Below are positions 17,783-29,168 of a DNA stretch of 64,000 bases, piece after piece. The position numbers and the translations under genes were made by a program. Below the pieces are notes generated by a model, which was not told the DNA's origin, made no database searches, and saw nothing but the letters and a program-made list of their open reading frames with translations. Every line of letters starts with the position of its first letter. The first letter of the stretch is position 1. This DNA is from an uncultured SAR86 cluster bacterium (GTDB lineage Bacteria; Pseudomonadota; Gammaproteobacteria; Magnimaribacterales; TMED112): positions 1 through 64,000 of the forward strand of contig CACIDC010000004.1 of the NCBI GenBank assembly GCA_902585315.1, written 5' to 3'.

Positions 17783-17798
17783 TTGGAATTATATACAA
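17783..17798. promoter_or_regulatory. Weak candidate LexA site upstream of uvrB
   Basis: The 16-mer TTGGAATTATATACAA has the right half ACAA and the same eight-base spacer, AATTATAT, as the lexA operator, but the left half TTGG departs from CTGT. uvrB is LexA-regulated in E. coli. It is best treated as a possible degenerate operator. Confidence 0.25.
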
Positions 17799-17818
17799 CT
17801 ATTAAGAAATAAAAAACA

Positions 17819-19822
17819 ATGTCAGGCTTTAAAGTAGTTTCCGATTTTGATCCAAAAGGTGATCAACCACAAGCAATTAAAAAGATTGCTAAAAATCTTA
17901 ATGATGGTTTATTGAATCAAACGCTTTTAGGGGTAACAGGATCTGGAAAAACTTATACCATTGCAAAGGTTATTGAGGAAACTCAGAGGCCAGCAATAAT
18001 TATGGCTCCAAATAAAACTTTAGCTGCACAACTGTATGGAGAATTCAAAGATTTTTTCCCAGATAATAGGGTGGAATACTTCATTTCTTATTACGACTAT
18101 TATCAACCTGAAGCGTACGTACCATCTTCAGACACTTACATAGCAAAAGATGCCAATATTAATGAACATATTGAGCAAATGAGGCTTTCTGCTACTAAAG
18201 CATTGATTGAAGCCAAAGATACTATTGTTGTTGCTTCTGTTTCTGCTATCTACGGTTTAGGAGCACCTGAGTCTTATCTAAAAATGGTTTTGAACTTAAG
18301 TAGAGGAGAGGTGATAAATCAGCGTGATATTCTGAGACAACTTGCAACCATGCAATATTCCCGAAATGACCTAGATTTTCAAAGAGGTAATTTTAGAGTC
18401 AGAGGCAATTGCATTGACATTTTTCCAGCAGAAGCAGAAAAAGAGGCAGTAAGAATAGAATTGGAATTCGATAAAATTTCGGAAATATCATTTTTTGATC
18501 CTTTAACCGGTTCAATCATTAAAGAAATGCCGAGGGTAAGTATCTTCCCTAAGACTCATTATGTGACACCCCAAAATACAATCAATCAAGCACTTGAGGA
18601 AATCAAAATAGAACTAGAGCATAGATTAGTAGAACTAAAAGCTAATAATAAATTACTTGAGGCTCAAAGGCTGGAAGAAAGAACGAATTACGATTTAGAA
18701 ATGATGGCTGAACTTGGATACTGCAATGGCGTTGAAAATTATTCCAGGTATCTTTCAGGAAGAAAACCAGGCGAAGCTCCACCATGTCTATTTGATTACA
18801 TTCCGAAAAATGCCATTGTCTTCGTCGATGAATCACACGTTTCAGTTCCTCAAATAGGGGGAATGTTTAAAGGTGATAGGTCAAGAAAAGAAACTTTAGT
18901 TGATTATGGTTTTAGATTGCCAAGTGCGTTAGATAATAGGCCACTTAGGTTCGAAGAGTGGGATAAGTTAGCTCCCCAAAGGGTTTTTGTTTCAGCCACT
19001 CCAGGAAAATGGGAAAAAGAATACAGCGATCATCAAGTAGAGTTGTTGGTTAGGCCAACAGGGCTGGTTGATCCAGAAGTTGAACTCAAATCAGCGAAAC
19101 ACCAAGTTGAAGACGTATTAGAAGAGGCAAATAAAACAACTACTAAAGGCTTTAGAACACTAATAACTACTCTCACCAAAAAAATGGCTGAGGATTTGAC
19201 TGAATTTATGCATGAGAAAGGACTGAAAGTTAGATATATGCACTCGGATATAGATTCTGTCGAGAGAGTAGAGATTCTTAGAGACTTAAGACTGGGAGTT
19301 TTTGATATTTTAGTCGGCATTAATTTACTTAGAGAAGGTTTAGATCTTCCAGAGGTAGGGTTGGTTGCCATACTCGATGCAGATAAAGAAGGATTCCTTA
19401 GGTCAGAAGGTTCATTGATTCAAACTATAGGTCGAGCAGCAAGAAATTTAGAAGGCAAAGCTATTCTCTATACCGATAAAGTAACAGGTTCAATTGAAAG
19501 AGCCCTTAATGAAACCAACAGAAGAAGAGAAATACAAAGAACATTTAATAAAGAAAATAAAATTACACCTAAAACTGCAACTTCAAAGATTAAAGACGTC
19601 ATGGAGGGTGCCAGATCGTTGAAAAAAGAAAAAAATCAAACTAATCATGACTCTGAACTATATGATGTATCAAAAGTTAATTACCATAACATTGGCAAAG
19701 AAATTAAAAAGCTTGAAAAATTAATGAAATCTTCAGCAAAAGATTTAGATTTTGAACAAGCTGCTAAGTATAGAGATCTTATTAAAGAGTTAAAGGAAAA
19801 AGTTTTAATTAATAAAGCATGA
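17819..19822 (+). CDS. uvrB: UvrABC system protein B
   Basis: UvrB is the damage-verifying helicase of nucleotide excision repair. The 667-residue protein has Walker A GVTGSGKT at residues 38-45, the beta-hairpin region [12 protein letters not shown] at about 91-102 that inserts between DNA strands, a Walker B-like VFVDESH near 335, the helicase motif [16 protein letters not shown] near 499-514, motif [11 protein letters not shown] near 540, and a C-terminal UVR domain (about residues 628-663) that contacts UvrC. Length is normal. Its stop overlaps the start of purL by four bases. Confidence 0.97.
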   Translation: MSGFKVVSDFDPKGDQPQAIKKIAKNLNDGLLNQTLLGVTGSGKTYTIAKVIEETQRPAIIMAPNKTLAAQLYGEFKDFFPDNRVEYFISYYDYYQPEAYVPSSDTYIAKDANINEHIEQMRLSATKALIEAKDTIVVASVSAIYGLGAPESYLKMVLNLSRGEVINQRDILRQLATMQYSRNDLDFQRGNFRVRGNCIDIFPAEAEKEAVRIELEFDKISEISFFDPLTGSIIKEMPRVSIFPKTHYVTPQNTINQALEEIKIELEHRLVELKANNKLLEAQRLEERTNYDLEMMAELGYCNGVENYSRYLSGRKPGEAPPCLFDYIPKNAIVFVDESHVSVPQIGGMFKGDRSRKETLVDYGFRLPSALDNRPLRFEEWDKLAPQRVFVSATPGKWEKEYSDHQVELLVRPTGLVDPEVELKSAKHQVEDVLEEANKTTTKGFRTLITTLTKKMAEDLTEFMHEKGLKVRYMHSDIDSVERVEILRDLRLGVFDILVGINLLREGLDLPEVGLVAILDADKEGFLRSEGSLIQTIGRAARNLEGKAILYTDKVTGSIERALNETNRRREIQRTFNKENKITPKTATSKIKDVMEGARSLKKEKNQTNHDSELYDVSKVNYHNIGKEIKKLEKLMKSSAKDLDFEQAAKYRDLIKELKEKVLINKA

Positions 19823-22800
19823 TGTCCCAAAAAATTATCTTTCTCCAAGGTGATAATATATTTACATCTGCAAAAAAAGCAAAAATCTTTGGTCAAAATG
19901 CTCCCATAAAAACGAGCAAATATATTTTTGCATTAAGTCTTAGTAAAGAGCCCAAAAAGGATGAGTTAAAAAAAGTTAATGCTTTATTATCAGCTCATGA
20001 AGTCACTTTTACTCCAAACTTAATTATTACGCCAAGACTTGGAACTCAAAGCTCATGGTCAAGTAAGGCGCAAGATATTTTTAAGAATGTTGGTATAAAG
20101 ACTGTGCAACGGGTAGAGAGGTTTAAAGCTTTTGATGTAAAAGACAAAGAAAAAATCTTAAAAAAAACTTTTGATAAGATGACCGAGTCACATTTTTCAA
20201 GTTTATCCGACACAAAAAAAGTCTTCCAAAAAGCCCAAAGAAAAAAACTAGCAACCTATGATATCCATCTAGATAATGTACTTTTAGACAAGCTCAACGA
20301 TGATTTGGGTTTAGCACTGAATGACGTCGAAAAATCTTATTTAAATAATCTTTTTCAAAGATTAAATAGGTCGGTGACTGATGCTGAATTAATGATGTTC
20401 TCACAAATCAACTCCGAACACTGTAGGCATAAAATTTTTCGCTCCAAATGGAAAACTGATATTCCTTTCAGTCATGATTCACTTTTTGATGCTATTAAAT
20501 CAACCACGAAAAAAGATATGGAGCATATTCTTTCCGCTTACCACGATAACTCAGCTGTAATAAAAGGAAATGGGTCAAGCATACTTGAGGTGGGTGGAGA
20601 CGATAAATATAAAAATTACAAAGGAGAAGTTGACACTACAATCAAAGTTGAAACTCACAACCACCCTACAGGTATTTCCCCTTTTGAGGGAGCCGCAACA
20701 GGCTCAGGTGGTGAAATTAGAGACTGTACTGCAACTGGACGGGTAGCCAGACCTAAAGCTGGTTTCATGGGTCTATGTATCTCTCATTTAAGACTAGGCA
20801 ATGAGCTCGAGCCTTGGGAAGATAAAGAAAATAAACCAGACTTTCTAGCATCACCAAAAGATATTCTTATTGACGCTCCAATAGGTTCAGCTGCCTATAA
20901 TAATGAGTTCGGAAGGCCAGCCATTTTTGGTTATTTTAGGACACTTGAATACCAAGATTTAGGTTTTCATAAGCCTATTATGTTGGCAGGTGGCATTGGT
21001 TCTATTAAAGAGGTGCAAATTAAAAAAGGAGCACCAAAACCTGGCGATGCGGTAATAGTTTTGGGTGGGCCTGCTATGTTAATTGGTTTGGGGGGCGGTT
21101 CTGCAAGCTCCACCAAAAAAACAAACGAAAATGCAGATTTAGATTTTGCCTCAGTGCAACGTTCAAATCCAGAGATGCAAAGAAGAGCACAGCAAGTTTT
21201 AGATAAATTCAATGAGAGATCGTCCAAAAATCCGATTACATTTATACATGATGTGGGTGCTGGAGGTATTTCGAATGCTATTCCAGAGCTAGCTAAAGAT
21301 ACAAATTTGGGTGTAGAAATCAATCTTGAAAATATTGATTCAGCTGATCAAACAATGAGTCCTATGGAATTATGGTGCAATGAAAGTCAAGAAAGATATG
21401 TTTTTACTATTCCAATGAAAAAAGTGCGAGCACTTGAAAATATATGTCGTAAAGAGCGTTGTCCATTTTCAATTGCAGGCCAACTGACAGAAGAGAAAAT
21501 TGTAAAAATTAAATTTTATGAAGATGAAGTAGTAAACCTTCATCTCGATGATTTATTTGGAGAAATCCCGCTGCCAGATTTAATTGCGCAGGATTATGAT
21601 AGATCAACCATTAAGGAAGATCTGCCAACAAATAATCTTCAAAAACTAATTTTTAATGTTTTAAATTACCCCGTTGTTGGTTCAAAAAAATTCCTCATAA
21701 CAATTGGTGATAGAACAGTAAATGGGCTAGTTTTTAGAGACCAGTTAATTGGTAACCGACAGATGCCTGTCTCAGATTATGCAGCTACGCTGGATGACTA
21801 CGGAACAAATTCTGGCCAAGTTATTTCCATTGGAGAGAAACCAAACATTGCTATTGAAAATCCAGAAGCCTCAAGCAGAATGGCCTTAGCTGAGGCAATT
21901 ACAAATCAATGTGGGGTAAAGCATGATGCTTTAAATAAGATAAGCTTTTCTGCTAATTGGATGAGCTCTACCAAAACAGCTGACGAAAAAGGGGATTTAG
22001 TACGTGGGGTACAGGCATTAGCGAATATGGCTGATACTCTCAATGTATCAATACCAGTTGGAAAAGATTCTCTTTCTATGAAAGTAAATTGGAAAAAGAA
22101 TGAATCAGAACATACAGTTACATCGCCTATGACATTAAATATTTCTTCTTTCTCAAACGTGCAAGATTTATACAAATCTGTAACCCCAGAATTATCTACT
22201 TCAGATTCAACTTTATTGCATTTATGGGTTCATACTGACAAATATCGATTAGGAGGCAGCGCTCTTTATCAAAGTTTTAAACTTTATGGAGGAGCAACAC
22301 CAGATATTGATGACGTGGATTTATTTAAAGCTATGTTTGAAGTGTCACAAGACCTTTTAGACAAAAACCTTATTGAGGCCATGCATGATATTTCAGATGG
22401 CGGTCTTATAACTACTTTGATAGAGATGGCACTTTGTAGTAATCAAGGATTGAATATTGATCTAGACTATTCTGACAAAGAGCAAATTATTCCAAAGCTA
22501 TTTTCAGAAGAGGCAGGCCTAGTAATAGAAGTAAATAATGAAAAACTTGAAGCAGTAAAAAAATATTTAAACAAAAAGGAATTATTTTTTGAAGAGGTAG
22601 CTAAAAAGAGTAAAGATAAAAAGGTCAATATAAACTCCTTTAAAGAAGAAATCTTTTCTGAAAAATTAGTTACTTTATTCAACCAATGGAGCACGGTAAG
22701 CCATCAAATTCAAAAAATCAGAGATTCTGAAGAAGCAGCAGCCGCAGAAAAAAAAGCATATGAAAAATTTGATGAGTTTTTGACCCCCGAAATCAAGTTT

Positions 22801-23592
22801 AAGATACCCAAGCCTGATAAGAATTTATTTAGTAAGCGTCCAAAGGTTGCACTCATCAGAGAACAAGGGATTAATGGTCATTACGATATGGCAGCTGCAT
22901 TAATGGAAGCCGGTTTTGAAGTAGATGATATTCACATGAGTGAGTTTGGCTTAAAAACCAAAGATCTGGATTCTTATAAAGGTTTAGTTGTTCCAGGTGG
23001 TTTTTCTTATGGTGATGTTTTAGGCGCAGGTTCTGGCATGTCAAATACGATAATGTTTAATGCAAAAATAAGAAAAATTTTCAGGGAATTTCTATCTAAT
23101 GATAAAAATTTTGGTCTTGGTATCTGTAATGGATGTCAGTTTGTTTCAGGTATCAATGAGATTATACCTGGGGCAGATAATTGGCCAAGATTCATAAAAA
23201 ATGATTCAGATCAATATGAGTGTCGACTTGTGCAATTGAAAATTGAAAATAGCTCTTCGATTTTTTTTAAAGGGATGGAGGGGAGTGTAATACCAGTTAT
23301 GGTGTCACATGGTGAAGGAAAAGCAGTATTTAGTGGTGATGTGGAAAATGTAGTTGCAAGGTATGTAGACCCAAATCATGCATCAACCACGCATTATCCA
23401 TTTAATCCAAATGGTTCAGCTCAAGGTGTCGCTGGAGTTTGCAATACTGATGGCAGAGTAATGATTATGATGCCCCATCCAGAAAGAACTTTTCTGACTA
23501 AGCAATATTCATGGGCACCAAATGACTGGGATACACATTCACCTTGGTTCAAAATGTTTGATAATGCTTACCAGTATGCAAAGAAAAATTAA
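19819..23592 (+). CDS. purL: Phosphoribosylformylglycinamidine synthase, large single-chain form
   Basis: PurL converts FGAR, glutamine and ATP to FGAM in purine synthesis. The 1257-residue chain is the single-polypeptide gammaproteobacterial type: an N-terminal PurS-like part, two AIR-synthase-like halves ([11 protein letters not shown] near residue 195, [19 protein letters not shown] near 276) and a C-terminal class-I glutaminase whose nucleophile is Cys1103 in GICNGCQ, with the MPHPERTF segment near 1219. It overlaps uvrB by four bases. It ends in a four-base overlap with the convergent NUDIX gene. Confidence 0.97.
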   Translation: MMSQKIIFLQGDNIFTSAKKAKIFGQNAPIKTSKYIFALSLSKEPKKDELKKVNALLSAHEVTFTPNLIITPRLGTQSSWSSKAQDIFKNVGIKTVQRVERFKAFDVKDKEKILKKTFDKMTESHFSSLSDTKKVFQKAQRKKLATYDIHLDNVLLDKLNDDLGLALNDVEKSYLNNLFQRLNRSVTDAELMMFSQINSEHCRHKIFRSKWKTDIPFSHDSLFDAIKSTTKKDMEHILSAYHDNSAVIKGNGSSILEVGGDDKYKNYKGEVDTTIKVETHNHPTGISPFEGAATGSGGEIRDCTATGRVARPKAGFMGLCISHLRLGNELEPWEDKENKPDFLASPKDILIDAPIGSAAYNNEFGRPAIFGYFRTLEYQDLGFHKPIMLAGGIGSIKEVQIKKGAPKPGDAVIVLGGPAMLIGLGGGSASSTKKTNENADLDFASVQRSNPEMQRRAQQVLDKFNERSSKNPITFIHDVGAGGISNAIPELAKDTNLGVEINLENIDSADQTMSPMELWCNESQERYVFTIPMKKVRALENICRKERCPFSIAGQLTEEKIVKIKFYEDEVVNLHLDDLFGEIPLPDLIAQDYDRSTIKEDLPTNNLQKLIFNVLNYPVVGSKKFLITIGDRTVNGLVFRDQLIGNRQMPVSDYAATLDDYGTNSGQVISIGEKPNIAIENPEASSRMALAEAITNQCGVKHDALNKISFSANWMSSTKTADEKGDLVRGVQALANMADTLNVSIPVGKDSLSMKVNWKKNESEHTVTSPMTLNISSFSNVQDLYKSVTPELSTSDSTLLHLWVHTDKYRLGGSALYQSFKLYGGATPDIDDVDLFKAMFEVSQDLLDKNLIEAMHDISDGGLITTLIEMALCSNQGLNIDLDYSDKEQIIPKLFSEEAGLVIEVNNEKLEAVKKYLNKKELFFEEVAKKSKDKKVNINSFKEEIFSEKLVTLFNQWSTVSHQIQKIRDSEEAAAAEKKAYEKFDEFLTPEIKFKIPKPDKNLFSKRPKVALIREQGINGHYDMAAALMEAGFEVDDIHMSEFGLKTKDLDSYKGLVVPGGFSYGDVLGAGSGMSNTIMFNAKIRKIFREFLSNDKNFGLGICNGCQFVSGINEIIPGADNWPRFIKNDSDQYECRLVQLKIENSSSIFFKGMEGSVIPVMVSHGEGKAVFSGDVENVVARYVDPNHASTTHYPFNPNGSAQGVAGVCNTDGRVMIMMPHPERTFLTKQYSWAPNDWDTHSPWFKMFDNAYQYAKKN

Positions 23593-24146
23593 ACTCTAGG
23601 TTTCAGAGTCTCGTTAATGACCTTGCTATCTCCATGTTTAAGAAATAATTTCAAAGTTTTGATTACTGTTGGAAATGCTAACTCTGACCAGGGTATGTCA
23701 TCAAATTTAAAAAGTTCAACTTCTGAACTTTCTGGAGTTGGACCAAAATCGTCATTTACTACTTTACCAGTAAAAAATGTATAAATTTGGTTAATATGTG
23801 GAACACTTAAAACTGTAAACAGCTTTACGTCTGATACTAGAAGTTTAGCCTCTTCCATAGTTTCTCTGAGAGCACCTTCCTGAATTGATTCGCCATTTTC
23901 TAGGAAACCTGCAGGTAAGGTCCAATACCCATTTCTCGGTTCAATAGATCTTTTACAGAGAATTAATTCGTGTTGATCCGTATAGGCTAAGACACCTGTG
24001 ACAATATTTGGATTTTGATAATGAATATGGCCACATTTATTACAAACAAACCTTTCAAGATTATCACCTTCGGGTATTTTTTTAACTAATTCAGCGGAAC
24101 CACAATTCGAGCAAAAATTCATAGAAGATTCAATTATAATAGACAT
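23589..24146 (-). CDS. NUDIX hydrolase with N-terminal zinc ribbon
   Basis: The 185-residue protein has a zinc ribbon (Cys12, Cys15, Cys35, Cys38) followed by a NUDIX domain with the box starting at Gly80: GFLENGE, then RETMEEA, so the metal-binding REx2EE residues Arg94, Glu95, Glu98 and Glu99 are present. The usual glycine late in the box is replaced by lysine. Zinc-ribbon NUDIX enzymes often hydrolyse NADH-like or ADP-ribose-like dinucleotides, but the substrate is not set by sequence. The start could be the ATG at 24146 or the ATG at 24122 (MNFCSNCG); the first would leave no gap to the divergent carbonic anhydrase gene. Confidence 0.86.
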   Translation of the reverse strand: MSIIIESSMNFCSNCGSAELVKKIPEGDNLERFVCNKCGHIHYQNPNIVTGVLAYTDQHELILCKRSIEPRNGYWTLPAGFLENGESIQEGALRETMEEAKLLVSDVKLFTVLSVPHINQIYTFFTGKVVNDDFGPTPESSEVELFKFDDIPWSELAFPTVIKTLKLFLKHGDSKVINETLKPRV

Positions 24147-24665
24147 ATGATTTATAGCCTAGGAGAAAAGAAGCCCAGCTTTGATGTAGACAGTGTGTGG
24201 ATTGCAGACTCTGCAGATCTTATTGGAGACGTTGTTCTAAATAAAGATGTTTCTGTTTGGTTTAATGTGACGATGCGCGGTGACAACGACACTATCACTA
24301 TTGGAGAGGGGACAAATATTCAAGATAATACTGTCATTCATACCGACGAGGGAATTAAAGTTAATATTGACGAAAACGTTACTGTGGGCCATAAAGTAAT
24401 TATTCATGGTGCGAGTATTGGAGCAAACACTGTTGTTGGTATGGGTAGTGTAGTTATGAATCATGCAAAAGTTGGCGCAAATTGTATTATTGGTGCTAAT
24501 TCATTGATCACAGAAAGGAAAGAATTTCCTGATAATTCCTTGATCATGGGCTCTCCTGCTAAAGTAATTAGAGAATTAACCGAGGAAGAAATTTCAGTTT
24601 TAGTTTTAAGCGCAAAACATTACATAGATAAATCAAAAATTTACAAAGCAGAATTGCAATCATGA
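24147..24665 (+). CDS. Gamma-carbonic anhydrase family protein (YrdA-like)
   Basis: This 172-residue protein forms a left-handed beta-helix of hexapeptide repeats, seen as repeated small-I/V-G steps through residues 20-115. The three zinc-binding histidines of gamma-carbonic anhydrases are at His65, His82 and His87 (VIHTD, VGHKVIIHG), and Arg44 and Asp60 of the class are present. The typical ending MGSPAKVIRELT is clear. Members hydrate CO2 or are catalytically weak. It overlaps alaS by four bases and starts directly against the divergent NUDIX gene. Confidence 0.87.
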   Translation: MIYSLGEKKPSFDVDSVWIADSADLIGDVVLNKDVSVWFNVTMRGDNDTITIGEGTNIQDNTVIHTDEGIKVNIDENVTVGHKVIIHGASIGANTVVGMGSVVMNHAKVGANCIIGANSLITERKEFPDNSLIMGSPAKVIRELTEEEISVLVLSAKHYIDKSKIYKAELQS

Positions 24666-27208
24666 AATTAGCTGAGATAAGGAAAAAATTTCTGAATTAT
24701 TTTGAATCAAAGAATCATGAAATTGTTAATTCAAGTGACTTAATACCGCACGGCGATGACAGCATACTCTTTACAAATGCTGGTATGGTTCAGTTCAAAG
24801 ATACGTTTTTGGGATTAGATAGAAGAAATAAAAGTGCTACTTCCTCGCAAAAATGTTTAAGAGTGGGTGGAAAACACAATGACCTTGAAAATGTGGGTTT
24901 CACAACAAGACATCAAACTTTTTTTGAGATGTTGGGCAATTTTAGTTTTGGTGAGTACTTTAAAGAAGGTGCTATAGATCATGCTTGGGAGTTTCTGACT
25001 AAGGAACTTGGGATTCCAGAAGAAAAACTTTTTATAACGGTCCATGAAAATGATCATGAGTCAGAAAAATATTGGCTTGATCATATTGGTATAAAAAAAG
25101 AAAAAATTTCCCGTCTTGGCGATGAGGATAATTTTTGGTCGATGGGAGATACAGGTCCTTGTGGACCATGTTCTGAAATTTTCTTTGATTATGGCGAAAC
25201 ATATAAGGGAGAAATCCCGGGATCTGGTGATACAGGTGATAGGTATGTTGAAATTTGGAACCTTGTTTTTATGGAGTTTAACCGAAGTTCTAAGGGCGAT
25301 TTAACCCCATTGCCTAATAAGTGTGTTGATACTGGTATGGGTTTAGAAAGAATTTGTTCAGTTATGCAAAATGTTGGCTCCAACTTTGAAATAGATTTAT
25401 TTAGTAAACTTAAGCTTGGAATTTCTGATAAATTTAAAACTCCTAATGACCAATCTTTAAATGTTATTGCTGATCATTTGCGAGCTGCATTTTTCTTAAT
25501 GGCAGAAAACGTATTGCCCTCAAATGAAGGCAGGGGCTATGTTTTGAGAAGAATTATAAGAAGAGCTGTTAGGCACGGCTACAAGATGGATAGAAAGTCA
25601 CCTTTTTTATTCGAGTGTTTAGATCATTTGCAAAATTTGTTAAAAAAAGATTTTGCTGACGATTTCAAAAATTTTTCTGAAATTAAAAAAGAACTCGAAC
25701 GAGAGGAAAACTTATTTTTTAAGACACTTTCATCAGGAATGAAAATTTTAGACAAAGAACTTGAGAAAAAATCAAAACAAATATCGGGAGATGTTGCTTT
25801 TAAACTTCATGACACATATGGATTTCCAATTGATCTAACTAAAACAATTCTTGCCGAAAATAAATTATCAATTAATCAAAAACAATTTGATTCATTAATG
25901 GCAGCGCAAAGGGAAGGTTCAAAAAATACTTCAATGTTTTCTGCAAAAGACATTGTCATCGACCCCAATCTGAAATCAGAGTTTATGGGCTATGAAGAGT
26001 CAAGTTGTGAAGCAACTTGTTTAGAGCTTTTTGATGAACAAGGAAATAATCTAACTGAATTAACAGGCAAAGGCTTTGCTCTTTTCTCTAAAACACCTTT
26101 TTATGCTGAAATGGGTGGCCAGGTTGGTGATACTGGCTCTGTGATTAAACAAGACTCAGAAATACTGATAACAGATTGTAAAAAAGTTGGTAACTATCAT
26201 TTACACCAAGTTCTGGTTAGCTCAGGTAGCCTTTGCAAAGGTGATACGGCTAAGCTGTTGATTGATCTTGGCAGAAGAGAAAAAATTAATTGCAACCATT
26301 CGGCAACGCATCTACTTCACTCAGCTTTAAGAGCGGTTTTGGGCGATAAAGTTTTCCAAAAAGGCTCTTTAGTTAATGATGATAAATTGAGATTTGATTA
26401 TTCTCATGGCGTTAAATTAACCCAATCTGAGATTGAAGAAATTGAGAATATAGTTAATGCTGAAATAGAAAAATCCACGATTACAGAAACTAAATTAATG
26501 AGCTACCAAGATGCTATTGACTCCGGTGCTTTAGCCTTTTTTGGTGATAAATATGGAGATGAGGTAAGGGTTGTGAGCCTTGGTGGAGAATTTTCAGTAG
26601 AATTATGTGGAGGCACTCATGTAAAGAATACATCTGAGATAGAAGGGTTTATTATATCTAATGAAACTTCTGTATCATCAGGAGTAAGAAGATTGGAAGC
26701 AATGACAGGATCAAACTTAATAAAAAAATCTAAAGAAGCTATTAGCACCGTGAAAGAAATAACGGAAATTCTCAATGTGCCTCAAGAAGAATTAGCTGAG
26801 AAGATAGCAGCTATAGTAAAGGAAAATAAAAAACTTAAATCAGGCATGAAAGCAAAAAAGAGCCTTGCAGCTGAAGAATTAAAATCTAGTGAATTTAAAA
26901 TTGAAAAACATAACGGTCAATTAAAACTTTATGAAAATGCGTCATTAGAAATGTTAAGAAGATATGCTGATAAAGCTTTAAAAGAAGTTGAATTTTCTTT
27001 TTCAGTATTCATATCAAAAGATGAAGATAAGTTATCTTACATTGTGACTGCAGATAAAAATTTATCGGCTAAATCAATTATTTCAAAAGTAAATGAATGT
27101 TTTGCTGGAAGTGGTGGTGGAAGAGATGATTTCGCGCAGGGCGGCAGTCAAGATTTAGACAATATTGAGAGTAAATTTGAACAGCTCGAAGATAACTTAA
27201 AAAATTAA
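24662..27208 (+). CDS. alaS: Alanyl-tRNA synthetase
   Basis: AlaS charges tRNA-Ala. The 848-residue protein (E. coli 876) has the class-II N-terminal catalytic domain (RKKFLNYFESKNHEIV, then TNAGMVQFKDTFLG), GDTGPCGPCSEIFFDYG near residue 161, and RRIIRRAVRHGYKM near 296. The editing domain zinc ligands are His546 and His550 (HSATH) with Cys649 and His653 (CGGTH). The C-terminal domain ends with the GSGGGRDDFAQGGSQ segment. It overlaps the carbonic anhydrase gene by four bases. Confidence 0.97.
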   Translation: MKLAEIRKKFLNYFESKNHEIVNSSDLIPHGDDSILFTNAGMVQFKDTFLGLDRRNKSATSSQKCLRVGGKHNDLENVGFTTRHQTFFEMLGNFSFGEYFKEGAIDHAWEFLTKELGIPEEKLFITVHENDHESEKYWLDHIGIKKEKISRLGDEDNFWSMGDTGPCGPCSEIFFDYGETYKGEIPGSGDTGDRYVEIWNLVFMEFNRSSKGDLTPLPNKCVDTGMGLERICSVMQNVGSNFEIDLFSKLKLGISDKFKTPNDQSLNVIADHLRAAFFLMAENVLPSNEGRGYVLRRIIRRAVRHGYKMDRKSPFLFECLDHLQNLLKKDFADDFKNFSEIKKELEREENLFFKTLSSGMKILDKELEKKSKQISGDVAFKLHDTYGFPIDLTKTILAENKLSINQKQFDSLMAAQREGSKNTSMFSAKDIVIDPNLKSEFMGYEESSCEATCLELFDEQGNNLTELTGKGFALFSKTPFYAEMGGQVGDTGSVIKQDSEILITDCKKVGNYHLHQVLVSSGSLCKGDTAKLLIDLGRREKINCNHSATHLLHSALRAVLGDKVFQKGSLVNDDKLRFDYSHGVKLTQSEIEEIENIVNAEIEKSTITETKLMSYQDAIDSGALAFFGDKYGDEVRVVSLGGEFSVELCGGTHVKNTSEIEGFIISNETSVSSGVRRLEAMTGSNLIKKSKEAISTVKEITEILNVPQEELAEKIAAIVKENKKLKSGMKAKKSLAAEELKSSEFKIEKHNGQLKLYENASLEMLRRYADKALKEVEFSFSVFISKDEDKLSYIVTADKNLSAKSIISKVNECFAGSGGGRDDFAQGGSQDLDNIESKFEQLEDNLKN

Positions 27209-27214
27209 GTTCCT

Positions 27215-28978
27215 ATGAAATCGATTTTTCAAATTATTTTAGCAATCTTAGTACTAGCTGCATGTTCAGGTGGCCTTGCCCTCAAAGATTCTACTAGTTT
27301 CATTCAAGTGAATGCGCCAGCGGGAAATTTTTTAGGTGAGGAAGAAGAAAGTTTCTATGTTTTCAAAGGTGTTCCATATGCAGAACCACCTGTGGGTGAT
27401 CTAAGATGGAGAGCTCCAAGAGCTCCATCCGTAAGCAACGATGTTATCGATGCCACAAAATTTAAGAGTGAATGCATCCAGCCTGGCACAGAAGGACTGA
27501 TACCAAATAGAAATGTTTCTGTGGGAAATGAAGATTGTTTATATTTGAATATTTACATTCCCAAAAATCAAACGGAGATAAATAAAAATAAATTCCCTGT
27601 TATGTTTTGGATTCATGGAGGTTCAAATATTTGGGGATCTGGAGATTTTTATGATTTCTCAAAATTAGCCACCACTCAACAAGTAATCGTTATTACTGTT
27701 AATTACCGACTTGGTTTATTTGGTTGGTTTTCTTCTGAGCATTTAAGAAATACATCTACAGGCCTTGATAAATCATCCAACTTTGGACAGTTAGATTTAA
27801 TTAAAGGTCTTGAGTGGGTACAACAAAATATTTCTGCTTTTGGTGGCGATAAAGAAAATGTAACAATTTTTGGTGAATCAGCAGGCGGTCATAATGTTCT
27901 TACATTATTGGCTTCACCTTTAAGCAAAGGCTTGTTTCATAAAGCAATATCGCAATCAGGTTATGTCTCATCTTATACTCAAAAGTTTGCCGAAGAGGAG
28001 TCAGAATTATCTTCAAAGAAAATTTTTGAGGATGATATAAAATTTCTGGTGAACGATATCGAGGTTGCTGATTACTTGAGAAGTCTTTCTTCTGAAGAGA
28101 TTTATCAAAAATATAAAGCCAAAGCTGAAGAGCATATCTATCCAATTACGCCGATCACAATTAAGGATGGAATTGTCGTTCCTTTGTCAGGAATACATAA
28201 GTCATTGGAAACAATAGATGAAAATTTAGTAGTTGTAGCGGGCACAAATAAAGATGAAATGAACTTTTGGTACGTCAGATCAAATTATTTTTATAATTCC
28301 ACAGGAGGAGTCGTGCTACGTCTACAGCGCTCAGAAGAAAATCTGAAAAGTTGGATCAAATATAGAAGCGACATTTGGCGATATGATGGTGCCGAAGAAC
28401 CTTTAAGAAGAATGGCAAATACCAATTCAAATTTATATGCTTACAGGTTTGATTGGGATGAGCAAAACAATTCATCCTTTGCCGGAAATTATCAACTTTT
28501 TGTTGGTGCAGCACATGGACTTGAAATACCATTTTTAACAGGTGATTACGACTTAGGCCCTATTACTTTTTATATCAAGCCTTTCATGTTTCCAGATGAT
28601 TCTGATGAAGGTAGATTAGCTCTTAGTGATCTAATGATGACATACTGGGCTAACATTGCTAAATACGGTAATCCAAATGAGTTTGTGAAAGGCCCAAAAT
28701 GGGAAAAATTCACACAAGAAAACAATCAACTTCTTATCCTAGATAATCCTACTGCTAACTTGGTAGAAATGCGGACGATCCCAGTTAGTAAAGACGACTT
28801 ATTGAGTCAAATAGAAGCAGACTCTGCACTAGAAATCAAAGAAAGGTGTCTTATTGGCTGGATAGCTGCTCGTGACTTTCAAGAAGATGCAAGGCCACAA
28901 CCTCCATTTAATTTTTGTAGCAATTTCACTGAGGAAGATTTATATAAATTGAGAAATCTTACTGAAGGCAGAGACTAA
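27215..28978 (+). CDS. Carboxylesterase type B, probable lipoprotein
   Basis: The 587-residue protein starts with a signal peptide ending in the lipobox LAAC, which puts Cys17 as the lipid anchor. The mature part is a type-B carboxylesterase (cholinesterase fold): FKGVPYAEPPVGDLRW near residues 50-65, the oxyanion motif HGGSN at 134-138, and the nucleophile elbow GESAGG with Ser222. An acidic residue near 325 and His near 445 (AAHGLEIPF) would complete the triad. It should hydrolyse esters in the periplasm or at the outer membrane; the substrate is unknown. It starts six bases after alaS and ends just before the broken tRNA-Ser. Confidence 0.88.
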   Translation: MKSIFQIILAILVLAACSGGLALKDSTSFIQVNAPAGNFLGEEEESFYVFKGVPYAEPPVGDLRWRAPRAPSVSNDVIDATKFKSECIQPGTEGLIPNRNVSVGNEDCLYLNIYIPKNQTEINKNKFPVMFWIHGGSNIWGSGDFYDFSKLATTQQVIVITVNYRLGLFGWFSSEHLRNTSTGLDKSSNFGQLDLIKGLEWVQQNISAFGGDKENVTIFGESAGGHNVLTLLASPLSKGLFHKAISQSGYVSSYTQKFAEEESELSSKKIFEDDIKFLVNDIEVADYLRSLSSEEIYQKYKAKAEEHIYPITPITIKDGIVVPLSGIHKSLETIDENLVVVAGTNKDEMNFWYVRSNYFYNSTGGVVLRLQRSEENLKSWIKYRSDIWRYDGAEEPLRRMANTNSNLYAYRFDWDEQNNSSFAGNYQLFVGAAHGLEIPFLTGDYDLGPITFYIKPFMFPDDSDEGRLALSDLMMTYWANIAKYGNPNEFVKGPKWEKFTQENNQLLILDNPTANLVEMRTIPVSKDDLLSQIEADSALEIKERCLIGWIAARDFQEDARPQPPFNFCSNFTEEDLYKLRNLTEGRD

Positions 28979-29006
28979 GAGCTAAATAATTTGTATCATT
29001 ATCAGT

Positions 29007-29064
29007 CCGGAGAGGTGGCTGAGTGGTCGAATGCGGCACCCTGCTAAGGTATTACACGGGTAAC
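29007..29064 (+). pseudogene. Truncated tRNA-Ser(GCT), 5' part only
   Basis: These 58 bases repeat the beginning of the intact tRNA-Ser at 31071-31128 with three mismatches (at 29032, 29051 and 29055). The copy holds the acceptor 5' strand, D arm, anticodon arm with GCT and part of the variable arm, then diverges; the T arm, acceptor 3' strand and CCA are missing. The mismatch at 29051 breaks a pair in the anticodon stem, a sign of decay. It marks the left edge of the cysE-cysK islet. Confidence 0.88.
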
Positions 29065-29135
29065 CTCATCATTTCTTGAAACCGTCTAAAAATAATATAT
29101 TCAAAGATTTCTGAAATCCTCTTAATTAGACTTCA

Positions 29136-29149
29136 TAGCAGAAACGTAG
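29136..29149. repeat. 14-base direct repeat, left copy
   Basis: TAGCAGAAACGTAG occurs here, 19 bases before cysE, and again exactly at 30960-30973, after cysK. The pair brackets the two genes inside the larger tRNA-Ser repeat and may be a trace of the mechanism that brought them in. Confidence 0.6.
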
Positions 29150-29168
29150 TAATGCCTGTGCTATTCTT

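Noticed and set aside
29007-29064. A second functional tRNA-Ser
   Set aside because: The T arm, 3' acceptor strand and CCA are absent and the anticodon stem is damaged, so it is a fragment and not a gene.
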